From: Streptosporangium sp. NBC_01755 | GTDB taxonomy: Bacteria > Actinomycetota > Actinomycetes > Streptosporangiales > Streptosporangiaceae | NCBI RefSeq assembly: GCF_035917995.1 | Contig: NZ_CP109131.1 | Coordinates: forward strand, 3,100,001-3,164,000 | Direction: 5' to 3' | Length of the DNA stretch: 64,000 bases | Part shown: positions 27,178 through 36,900 of the stretch, piece by piece | Layout of the letters: the number at the start of each line of letters is the position of its first letter | Position numbering within the stretch: position 1 is the first letter of the stretch | Position numbers and translations under genes: made by a program | The notes under the pieces: model-generated | What the model was told of the DNA's origin: nothing | The model's input: the letters and a program-made list of their open reading frames with translations, nothing else | Databases searched by the model: none

Positions 27178-28335
27178 GATGAATTCGCCGTGCCGCCCGC
27201 GTCCCGGCGCAGCGTACGCGACTGGCTCGTGGACATCGGCCTGTTCCTCTTCGCGGCGGCCTTCGGAATCGTGGCGGCCGCCGAGCGTCTTCAGATGCCC
27301 ACCCCGGACGTGTTGCCCTGGGTGTTCCAGCTCGACCAGGTGATCGGCGTGCTGGGCTGTGCCGCGCTGTGGCTGCGGCGGCGCCATCCGGTCGAGCTGG
27401 CCCTGACCCTCGTCGTCCTGTCGGCCTTCTCCGAGCTGGTCGCGGGCGCGATGCTGGTGGCACTGTTCACGGTGGCGGTGCACCGGGCGGCGCGGACCAC
27501 GATCGCCGTCTTCGCGTTGAGCCTGCTCGCCGCGCTGGTCTACGCCGTGATCAGGCAGGAGGTCGGCACGTCGCGCGAGCTGCTGTTCCTGCTGGGGGTC
27601 GCGACCCAGGGCTCCGCCACCGGCTGGGGCCTTTTCGTGCACCACCGGCGCCGGCTCCTGCTGTCGCTGCGGGAGAGCGCCGCCAGGGCCGAGGCCGAGG
27701 CCCAGCAGCGTGCCCGCGAGGCGATCGCCAGGGAGATCCACGACGTCCTCGGGCACCGGCTGTCCCTGCTGAGCGTGCACGCGGGCGCGCTGGAGTTCCG
27801 GCCGGACGCCCCCTCGGAGGACATCGCCCGCGCGGCCAAGGTGATCAGGCAGAGCGCCCATCAGGCGCTGCAGGACCTGCGGGAGGCCATCGGCGTGCTG
27901 CGGGCCCCGGTCGGCGAGCTGTCGCAGCCGTCCCTGGCCGACGTCGAGGAGCTCGCCGCCGAGTCCCGGCGGGCCGGGATGCGGGTGAACCTCACCCAGG
28001 AGGTTCCCGGGACCGTTCCCGGCCGGAGCGCCGGCACCGCCTACCGGATCGTGCAGGAGGCCCTCACCAACGCCCGCAAGCACGCTCCCGGAGCGGAGGT
28101 GTGGGTGCACACCACGGGGACACCCGGCCAGTGGCTCTCGATCGAGGTGCGCAACTCCGCGCCCGTCACCCCTCCCTCGGCCGCCCCCGCTCCCTCCCCC
28201 GCGCCCGGCGAGGGCTCAGGGCAGGGGCTGGTCGGGCTGGCCGAACGTGTCGCCCTGATCGGCGGGCGGCTGGAGCACGGGCCCACCGCCGAAGGTGGCT
28301 GGCGCCTGTCGTCCTGGCTACCCTGGCCGGTATGA
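27175..28335 (+). CDS. NarL-type sensor histidine kinase
   Basis: 386 residues. Four to five N-terminal membrane helices, then a HisKA_3 dimerisation domain with REAIAREIHDVLGHRLSLL (phospho-accepting His in REIHD, about residue 188) and a HATPase domain with ALTNARKH and GQGLVGLAERVALIGGRL. No sensor domain other than the membrane part. It overlaps the response regulator (ATGA). Its placement between the sulfotransferase and the 4,6-dehydratase puts it inside the cluster, but whether it controls it is unknown. Confidence 0.9.
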   Translation: MDEFAVPPASRRSVRDWLVDIGLFLFAAAFGIVAAAERLQMPTPDVLPWVFQLDQVIGVLGCAALWLRRRHPVELALTLVVLSAFSELVAGAMLVALFTVAVHRAARTTIAVFALSLLAALVYAVIRQEVGTSRELLFLLGVATQGSATGWGLFVHHRRRLLLSLRESAARAEAEAQQRAREAIAREIHDVLGHRLSLLSVHAGALEFRPDAPSEDIARAAKVIRQSAHQALQDLREAIGVLRAPVGELSQPSLADVEELAAESRRAGMRVNLTQEVPGTVPGRSAGTAYRIVQEALTNARKHAPGAEVWVHTTGTPGQWLSIEVRNSAPVTPPSAAPAPSPAPGEGSGQGLVGLAERVALIGGRLEHGPTAEGGWRLSSWLPWPV

Positions 28336-29015
28336 CCTCCCAGCAGCCACGGCAGGTCGGCGTGCTCATCGTCGACGACGACCCCCTGGTACGCGCCGGG
28401 CTGGTGATGATGCTGGGCGGCGCGCCCGACCTCAACATCGTCGCGGAGGCGGGCGACGGGAGTGAGGCGCTCTCGCTGGCCGCCCGGCATCGCCCCGACG
28501 TCGTCCTGATGGACATCCGGATGCCCGTCATGGACGGGCTGACCGCGACCAGGGAGCTCCGCGCCCGCCCCGGCGCCCCGGAGGTCATCGTGATGACCAC
28601 CTTCGACGCCGACGACCATGTCCTGCGCGCGCTGCGCGCGGGAGCGGCCGGCTACCTGCTCAAGGACACCCCGCCCGCGGAGATCGTGGCCGCGGTGCGC
28701 CAGGTCACCCTGGGCAACCCGGTGCTCTCCCCCGCCGTGACGCGGCGCCTCATCGCCCGGGTCGCCGACGACGGCGAGAACGAGCGCCGCACCCGGGCGC
28801 GGGAGCGGCTGGCCCGGCTGGCCGGCCGGGAACGCGAGGTGGCGATCGCGGTCGGACAGGGCAGGTCCAACGCCGAGATCGGCGCCATGCTCCACCTCAG
28901 CCTGGCCACGGTGAAGACGCACGTGTCCAGCGTCCTCACCAAGTTCGACCTCAACAACCGGGTCCAGATCGCGCTGCTCGTCCACGACGCGGGCCTGCTC
29001 GACGACCCGCGGTGA
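28332..29015 (+). CDS. NarL/LuxR-type response regulator
   Basis: 227 residues: receiver domain with acidic pocket VDDDP and phospho-acceptor Asp in VVLMDIRMP (about residue 60), Thr/Lys switch residues in MTTF and YLLKDT, and a C-terminal LuxR helix-turn-helix (REREVAIAVGQGRSNAEIGAMLHLSLATVKTHVSSVL begins near residue 164). Cognate partner of the kinase upstream. Its stop lies one base before the convergent 4,6-dehydratase stop. Confidence 0.9.
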   Translation: MTSQQPRQVGVLIVDDDPLVRAGLVMMLGGAPDLNIVAEAGDGSEALSLAARHRPDVVLMDIRMPVMDGLTATRELRARPGAPEVIVMTTFDADDHVLRALRAGAAGYLLKDTPPAEIVAAVRQVTLGNPVLSPAVTRRLIARVADDGENERRTRARERLARLAGREREVAIAVGQGRSNAEIGAMLHLSLATVKTHVSSVLTKFDLNNRVQIALLVHDAGLLDDPR

Positions 29016-29016
29016 C

Positions 29017-29955
29017 TCAGCCTGCGGCGCGCTTGGACTTCCACCAGGAGGGGTTGTCGGCGTACCAGCGGACGGTCTCCGCCAGGCCGTCCTCGAACGC
29101 GGTCAGCGGCCGGTAGCCGAGAGCGCGCAGCTTCGCGTCGTCGAGCGAGTAGCGGCGGTCGTGACCCTTGCGGTCGGTCACCCGCTCGACCATGGTCCAG
29201 TCGGCCTCCAGCGCGTCCAGCAGCCGCTGGGTGAGTTCCAGGTTGGTCAGCTCGGCGGTGCCCGCGATGTGGTAGACCTCGCCGGGCTCGCCCTGTTCGG
29301 CGACCAGGCGGATGCCCCGGCAGTGGTCGTCGACGTGGATCCAGTCTCGGATGTTGCCGCCGTCGCCGTACAGCGGAACCTTCCCGCCCTCCAGCAGGTT
29401 GGTGACGAAGAGCGGGATGACCTTCTCCGGGAACTGGTACGGCCCGTAGTTGTTGCCGCACCGGGTGATCGACACCGGCAGCCCGTGCGTGATCGCGTAG
29501 GCGCGGGCGATCATGTCGCCGCCCGCCTTGGCCGCCGCGTACGGCGAGCGTGGGCGGAGCGGGGCGTCCTCGTCCCAGGAGCCCGTCTCGATCGACCCGT
29601 ACACCTCGTCCGTCGAGACCTGGACGACCCTCGGCGTACCGGCGTCCAGGCAGGCCTGCATCAGCGTCTGGGTGCCGAGCACGTTGGTGCGGACGAACTC
29701 GCCGGCCCCCTCGATCGACCGGTCGACGTGCGACTCGGCCGCGAAGTTGATCACGACGTCATGGCCGGGGACCACCCGGCCGAGCAGCTCGGCGTCGCAG
29801 ATGTCGCCCTGGACGAAGTCGTGCGGCACCCCTTCCAGGTTGGTGGGGTCCGCGGCGTACGTGAGCCGGTCGAGCACGGTGATCCGGGCATCCCGGGTGG
29901 TGCGCACGAAATGGGACCCGATGAACCCGGCACCGCCGGTGACGAGGATTCTCAT
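29017..29955 (-). CDS. rmlB: dTDP-glucose 4,6-dehydratase
   Basis: 312 residues. Extended SDR with GGAGFIGSH at the N-terminus, NFAAESHVDRS, the STDEVYG segment that carries the catalytic Asp-Glu pair, YAAAKAGGD (YxxxK) and the RCGNNYGPYQ substrate loop, all diagnostic of RmlB. It makes dTDP-4-keto-6-deoxyglucose, the branch point of all deoxysugars in this cluster. It is last in the seven-gene operon headed by the diaminopropionate genes. No RmlA-type thymidylyltransferase is present in the window. Confidence 0.92.
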   Translation of the reverse strand: MRILVTGGAGFIGSHFVRTTRDARITVLDRLTYAADPTNLEGVPHDFVQGDICDAELLGRVVPGHDVVINFAAESHVDRSIEGAGEFVRTNVLGTQTLMQACLDAGTPRVVQVSTDEVYGSIETGSWDEDAPLRPRSPYAAAKAGGDMIARAYAITHGLPVSITRCGNNYGPYQFPEKVIPLFVTNLLEGGKVPLYGDGGNIRDWIHVDDHCRGIRLVAEQGEPGEVYHIAGTAELTNLELTQRLLDALEADWTMVERVTDRKGHDRRYSLDDAKLRALGYRPLTAFEDGLAETVRWYADNPSWWKSKRAAG

Positions 29956-30001
29956 GAGTGAGACACACCTTTCTGTCTGGGTAGAGCGCAGGCGACACGC
30001 G

Positions 30002-30925
30002 CTACCGGGCCAGGCACCATTCCAGCACTGCCATGGCGCTGTGGAGCTTGTTACGCGCCTGTTCGAAGGCGATGCTCGACGGGCCGTCCAGCACCTCGGC
30101 GGTCACCTCCTCGCCGCGATGCGCCGGCAGGTCGTGCATGAAGCAGGCGTCCGGGTAACGGGACATGAGGGATACGTCCACCTGAAACGGTGCGAATATC
30201 TGCCGCCATCGCAGGTCGGGTTTGCTGGTCCCGGTGGTCTGCCAGCGGGTGGTGTAGACGACGTCGACCTGGGCGGGCAGCGACAGCATGTCGTGGCTCT
30301 CGCGGACACTGCCGCCGGATCGCGCGGCCAGCGCGGCCGCCTCCGCGAGCACGTCCGGCGTGAGGCCGTACCCGCGGGGAGTGCGGAACTCCAGCTCGAC
30401 GCTGGGGAACCTGGAGAGCGCGAAGGCGAGCGCGACCGCGGTGTTGTTGCCCTCACCGACGTAGAGCACGCGCAGACCCTTGAGACGGCCGAACCTGGCC
30501 GACATCGTGGTGAGGTCGGCCAGGGCCTGCGTGGGGTGCTCCTCGGCGCTCATCGCGTTGACGACGGCGGGGCAGTGCTCGGCGAACGTCCGCATCTCCC
30601 GCTGCGGCCCGGCGGTACGGATGACCAGGCCGTCCAGCATGCCGCCGAGCACCCTCGCGGTGTCCTCCAGCGTCTCACCGGTGTTGAGCTGCAGGTCGCC
30701 GGGCCCGTAGGTGATCACCTGCGCGCCGAGTCGCAGCGCGCCGGTGGTGAAGGAGGTCCGGGTACGGGTGGAGGTCTTGCTGAAGTAGACGCCGACGATC
30801 CGGCCGCGCAGCGGGGCGTCGTGCGCCTCCGGGGCCGCGGCGAGGTCGACACCGCGCCGGACGATCGACTCGATGTCGTCGTCCTTGAGGTCGCGCAGCG
30901 AGATCACATCACGGGAACCGACCAT
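30002..30925 (-). CDS. ornithine carbamoyltransferase homologue, probably acting on diaminopropionate
   Basis: 307 residues. Carbamoyl-phosphate site STRTRTSF, EEHPTQALADL and a C-terminal FMHDLPAHRGEEV place it in the OTC family. The amino-acid-binding HCLP loop of OTCs reads HDLP here, a change at the residue that contacts the ornithine side chain. In viomycin and capreomycin pathways VioL/CmnL, an OTC homologue, is proposed to carbamoylate the beta-amino group of 2,3-diaminopropionate to beta-ureidoalanine. The operon also carries SbnA/SbnB-type diaminopropionate genes, so the same reaction is the favoured role. A spare arginine-pathway OTC is the alternative, less likely inside an NRPS operon. 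Confidence 0.82.
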   Translation of the reverse strand: MVGSRDVISLRDLKDDDIESIVRRGVDLAAAPEAHDAPLRGRIVGVYFSKTSTRTRTSFTTGALRLGAQVITYGPGDLQLNTGETLEDTARVLGGMLDGLVIRTAGPQREMRTFAEHCPAVVNAMSAEEHPTQALADLTTMSARFGRLKGLRVLYVGEGNNTAVALAFALSRFPSVELEFRTPRGYGLTPDVLAEAAALAARSGGSVRESHDMLSLPAQVDVVYTTRWQTTGTSKPDLRWRQIFAPFQVDVSLMSRYPDACFMHDLPAHRGEEVTAEVLDGPSSIAFEQARNKLHSAMAVLEWCLAR

Positions 30926-30928
30926 GAC

Positions 30929-33900
30929 TCACTCCTCGGGGTTGTCGATGACCGCGGTCAGAGCGGCCGCCAGGATGGACACCTGCGGTGGGAAGAGTGC
31001 CGTCCGGTGGTCGCCGGGGACGCGGTGGACACGCACCCCCGCGGCCTGCCGCCGCCACTGGTCCAGGTAGTCGTCGAACGACCGGCCGAGAATGGTCTGG
31101 TAGCCGCCCGCGGCGAGCTCCTCGCAAACGATCAGGTCGACCGTGCCCGGATAGGCGGCGAAACGGTAGCGGGAGCGGGCCTCCAGCATCTCCCGCCAGG
31201 AGCGCAGCCAGTGCGTCCAGCCCTCGCCGAGGTCGAGGTCCGCACCGTCGACCAGCAGGTCGCCGTCGTCGATCACCTCGCGCAGCACGCCCATGATCTC
31301 GGCGCGCGCCTCCTCGCCGCCCGCACCGTCCCGAAGGTCCGCGAGAAGCCCCTCGGCCCGGCGCAGCACCTCCAGGTTGGCCAGGAGCGGGTTGACCCCG
31401 GCCGAGGCGTATTCGAACGGGTCGATCAGGATCAGCCGGGGCCGTTCACCGATCTCGTGGAGCCGGCGGGCCATCTCCCAGGCGATACCGCTGGAGGCGC
31501 ACCAGCCGAGGATGTGGTACGGGCCCTGTGGCCGTGCCGCCCGCAGTTCCGCCAGGTAGGTGGCCGCGATCTCCGGCACGCTCGTGGCGTGACCGTGGTC
31601 GCCGTGCAATCCGGGCCACTCGAAGGCCGCCAGGGGTCGTTCCGGCGCGTACACGTCGGCGAGATGCCGGTACCAGTGGGCGCTCCCGCCACCGGGGTGG
31701 ACGCAGAACAGCGGCGTGCCCTCGCCCCGGTCGTTGAGCCAGAGCAGCACCGACGGCCTCTCCCGCTCCGTCGCGGCGGCGGCCGCCAGACCGCGTACCG
31801 TGCGGTGTTCCAGGAAGTCGCGGAAGGTCACCTCGACGCGGTGCTCCCTGGCCAGCCGGGCGACGATCCGGAGCATGAGGAGCGAGTGGCCGCCCAGCTT
31901 GAAGTAGTCGTCGTCGCGGCCCACCCGCTCGACGCCCAGCGCGTCGGCCCACACCTCGGCGATCGCCGTCTCGACCGGGCCGTCCGGCGGCTCGTACCGC
32001 GTGGTCACCTTCGGCCGGTCGGAACCGGGCACGGGCAGCGCGGCCCGGTCGACCTTGCCGTTGGCCAGGCGGGGGAAGGACCCCAGGACCACGAAGTGGG
32101 TCGGCACCATGTACCCGGGCAGCACCCGGTCGGCGTGGCGGCGCACCTCCTCGACGGCGGCGCCGTCGCGGAGGATCAGGTAGGCGGCGAGCCGCCGATC
32201 GCCCTGCGGCCCGGGGACCGGGTGCACCACCACGGCCCGGACGTCCGGGTGGCCGGCGAGGATGTTCTCCACCTCGCCGGGCTCGACCCGGAACCCGCGG
32301 ATCTTGAGCTGGTGGTCGCGCCGGCCGAGGATCTCGATCCGGCCGCCGCGGTCGCGCCTGCCGATGTCGCCGGTGGCGTACATCCTGCCGCCCGGCTCGG
32401 CGGCGAACGGGTCGGGCAGGAACACGTCCGCGGTGGTGGCGGGCCTGCCGAGATAACCTCGGGCCAGCCCGTCGCCACCGACGAAGATCTCTCCGGCCAC
32501 CCCGTCGAGCACCGGTTCCAGGTCCCGGTCGAGCAGGTACACGGTGGTGTCGGCGGCCGGCACCCAGACGGGCTCGTCATCGGTCATCCGGGTACCGAAG
32601 GCGAAGACGGTCGCCTCGCTCGGGCCGTACATGTCCCAGACCTGGGCATCGGTGGCGCGCAGCCGGGTCATCAGGTCGGCGCTCATCGCCTCGCCCCCGG
32701 ACAGCAGCCGGAATCCGGCGTGCGGGGACCAGCCCGACTCGGTCAGCATCCGCCAGGTGGTGGGCGAGGCCTGCAGGAACCTGGCGCCGCTGCCGCGCAG
32801 CAGCCCGGCGAGCGAGACCGGGTCCCGGCCGAGGTCCTCACCGGCCAGAACCAGGTGGCCGCCGTTGGCGAGGGTGGTGAAGACGGCGAGCTGGCACACG
32901 TCGGTCACCATCGGCACGACCGCGGCCGCCACGTCGTGGACGGCCAGGCCGAGGTTCCGCCACATCGACCAGACCCGGTCGGCGAGCGCGCCGTGCCGGA
33001 CCATCACCCCCTTGGGGCGGCCGGTCGACCCGGAGGTGTACACGACGTAGACCAGCTCCTCCGGATCAGGCCGGTGCGGCTCGGCGACCGGCTCGGCGTG
33101 ATCGATCCGGCCGGGAGTGACCACGACGGCCCCGGCGATCTCGGTGCCGCTCACCACGACCCGCGGCCCGGCGTCGCGCACCAGCGCGGCGATCCGGTCG
33201 GCCGGGTGCCCGGGGTCGACGGGGACGTACGCCGCGCCCACGGCGAGGACACCGAGCACGGCCGCCACCAGGTCGGGTTCCCTGGGCAGGCACACCCCGA
33301 CCAGGTCCCCGGCGCGCACGCCCGCCTCCCGCAGGCCGGCCGCCCAGCGCCAGGCACGGTCGCGCAGTTCCCGGTAGGTCAGCGTGGCACCCGCCGCCTC
33401 GACCGCCACCGCGTCGGGGATCCGCGCGGCCTGCTCGGCGAAGAGCTCGTGGACACCCCGGCGCGGCCGGGGCGCCCGGGTCCGGTCCACCCCGCCGGTC
33501 AGCAGCCGTTCCCGCTCGCGCGCCGGGAGCAGTGACACACCGGCGTCGCCGTCGAGGTCGGCGATCATCAGGGTCAGCGCCCGCCGGTACATCCGGGCGA
33601 GCAGCTCGGCGTACGGGCGCCCGACCCACGACGACTTGGTGGCGATCACCAGCCCCTGGGCGCCCCTCATGACCGCCAGCGGGAACTCGTTCGGGCTGAC
33701 GTCCGTGCTGCCGGAGGTGTCGACCGTCTCCCGGTCCAGTACGTGGAAGTCGAGGTAGTTGAAAGCCACGTCGAGCACGCGCTGCCCGTCGCCGAACTCG
33801 CGCTGCATCTCGGGCAGCGGGAAGCGGCGGTGCGGCCACAGCTCGACCTCCTCGGCGAACACCGCCTCGACCAGCTCACGCCAGGTGGCCGCCCCGGTCG

Positions 33901-36900
33901 GGGCGACGAAGGGCACCGGGTTGAGGAACATGCCGCGGACCCGGTCCCCGCCCTCGACCTCGGTACGGCCGTTGCACACCAGGCCGCAGTAGAACGGTCC
34001 CGGACCGGCGACCGCCCGCCACACGGCGACGTGCGCGGCGAGCAGCACGCTCTTCAGCGACGTCCCCGCCGACGTGGCCACCCGCCGCAGCGCGGCCTCG
34101 ATGTCGTGGAACGGCACGACCGTCGAGTACGCCCCCGGGCCGTCCGGGTCGGCCCAGGCGGCGGGGATGGTCAGCCGGTTCGCGCCGCCCAGCCGGTCCC
34201 GCCAGAACACCCGGTCGGCCTGGCCGGTCAGGCTGCGCCGCTCCTGCGCGATGAAGTCGGCGTACCTGACGGCGCTCGACTCCTCGGCAGGCGTGGGCCG
34301 GCCGTCGCGGATCGCCCGGTAGAGGTCGAGCACCTCCGTGATGATCGAGTTGTGGCTCCAGCCGTCCAGGATCGCGTGGCACTCGGTGAGCGAGAGGTAC
34401 CACCGGTCGTCACCGGCCTGGTGCGCGTGGACGCGCAGCAGCGGTGCCGCGCCGAGGTCGAAGAGCCGTGCGCGCTCCGCCGCCCGGAACGCCGTCATGC
34501 TCGCCTCCCGCTCGTCCGGCGACTCCCCGCGCAGGTCCGCGTACCCGACCTCGACCTCCACCCGGTCGTGCACGAGCTGCAACGGCTCGGAGAAGGCCGC
34601 CAGGTCGAACGAGGTACGCAGGATGTCGTGCCGGGCCACGACCTCTTCGGTCGCGGCGGCGAACGCCGCGGCGTCGAAGACGCCGTGATCACGGATCAGG
34701 TAACTGGTGATGTTGTGATACGGGTTGCCGTCCGGATCGGCCAGCAGCTCGTAGACCATGCCGGCCTGGACCCGCGCCATCGGATAGGCGTCCACCACTC
34801 CGGCCGGCACCTTCGCCCGGTCCGCCGCGCCGATCAGCGCGAACGGCGGCGTGCCGGCCCGCTCGACGCGGGTCACGTCGCCGTCGCCCCCCAGGATCAG
34901 GTCGGCGATGCTCTGATGCCGGAACAGGCTCTGCACGGAGTAGTCGAGGCCGCCGGCGCGCAGCGCCCCGACGAGGCGGACCGCGCGGATCGAGTCGCCA
35001 CCGAGCTCGAAGAAGTTGTCGTCCACGCCGACCCGCTCGATGCCGAGCACCTCGGCCCAGATCCCGGCCATCGCCGTCTCCGCCTCGGTCCGCGGCGGGA
35101 CGTAGCCGTTGCCCTGCTCCTGCCGCGAGCCGTCGGGGGCGGGCAGCGCCCGCAGGTCGACCTTGCCGTTGGCGGTCAGCGGCAGCTTCGGGACGATCAC
35201 GAAGGCGGCCGGGACCATGTGGCCGGGCAGCCGCTCCACCGCGTACGCGCGCAGCTCCGCCGCGCCGATCCGCGCACTGTCCCTGGGTACGGCGTAGCCG
35301 ATCAGCCTCCGCTCGCCGGGCACGCTCTCGTCCACGGTGACGACGGCGTCGTCCAGGTCCGGATGGCCGGACAGGCACGCCTCGACCTCACCGAGTTCGA
35401 TCCGGAACCCGCGGATCTTCACCTGGTCGTCGAGGCGGCCGAGGAAGCCGATGTCGCCGTCCGGCCGCCACCTCGCCCGGTCTCCCGAGCGGTAGAGCCG
35501 GGAGCCCGGCGGCCCGAAGGGATCGGGCACGAAGCGGTCCGCGGTGAGCGCGGGACGGCCGAGGTAGCCGCGGGCGACGCCGGCGCCGCCCACGTGGAGC
35601 TCGCCCGGCACGCCGACCGGCACCGGACGCATCCGCCCGTCGAGCACGTGCAGGGTGAGGTCGCCGAGGGGCCGCCCGATCGGGCTGCGCTCCCCCGCCA
35701 GATCGGGCGGGCCGAGGGGCCGGTAGGTGACGTGCACGGTCGTCTCGGTGATGCCGTACATGTTGACGAGCCTCGGCCGGTCGGCGCCGTACCTGTCCCA
35801 CCAGGGTTCCAGCATGCCGACGTCGAGCGCCTCCCCGCCGAAGATCACCAGGCGGAGCCGGAGCCGGTCGAGGGCGGCCTCACCGCGCCTGGCCAGATCG
35901 ACCAGCGAGCGGAACGCCGACGGCGTCTGGTTGAGCACGGTCACGCCCTCGTCGGCGAGGAGCACGGCCAGGTCCCAGGGCGAGCGCGACACCTCGTAGG
36001 GGACGACGACGAGGCGTCCGCCGTACAGGAACGCGCCCCACATCTCCCAGACCGAGAAGTCGAAGGCGTAGGAGTGGAACAGCGCCCAGACGTCGTCCGG
36101 GCCGAAGCCGTAGTCGTCCTCGGTCACGGTGAACAGGCGGACCGCGTTGGCATGGGTCACCTGGACACCCTTGGGGCGGCCCGCGGACCCGGAGGTGTAG
36201 ATGACGTAGGCGAGATCGTCGGGGTGCGTCCGGAGCGCGGGCGCCTCGGCGGGCAGCGCCGCGATGCGGTCGATCTCATCGGCGTCGTCCAGATACAGGC
36301 TGCGCCCGGACACCCGTTCCGCCAGCGCGGTCTCGGTGACCACCACGGAGGCGGCGGCGTCACGGACCAGGAAGTCGATCCGCTCGGCCGGGTGATCCGG
36401 ATCGAGCGGCAGGTAGGCCGCCCCGGCCTTGACCACCGCGAGGACGGTGACCAGCATGTCGACGCCGCGCGGCAGGCAGATCCCCACGAGGTCCTCGCGG
36501 CCCACGCCGAGTTCCGCCAGCCGGTGCGCCAGCCGGTTGGCCCTGGCCTCCAGGTCGGCGTAGCTCAGGTGCCGGCCGTCGAAGGTCACCGCGATCGCGC
36601 CGGGCCGCTCCCGTACCCGGGCGGCGAAGCGCTCATGCAGGCAGGGCTCGCCGGTCGTCTCTGAGCTCGGCGGGACGACCGGCCCGCGGACCAGCCGATC
36701 GAGCTCCGCGGCACCCATCAGCGGCAGCTCGCTCACCCGCGTCCCGGGGTCGGCGACGGCCGCGCCGAGCAGGCGGACGTAGTGCCCGGCCATCCGCCGC
36801 GCCGTGTCCGGGTCGAGCAGCGCGCGCGCGACGGTGGCCTCGCCCGCGACCGAACCGTCCGGCCGCTCCTCCAGCGTCCAGCTCAGGTCGAACTTGGCCT

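Noticed and set aside
29513..33535. 1340-codon plus-strand open frame opposite the second NRPS
   Set aside because: It is antisense to clear NRPS domains and has shadow-type composition (His, Arg, Gly, Val rich) with no domain. High G+C makes such antisense frames common here.
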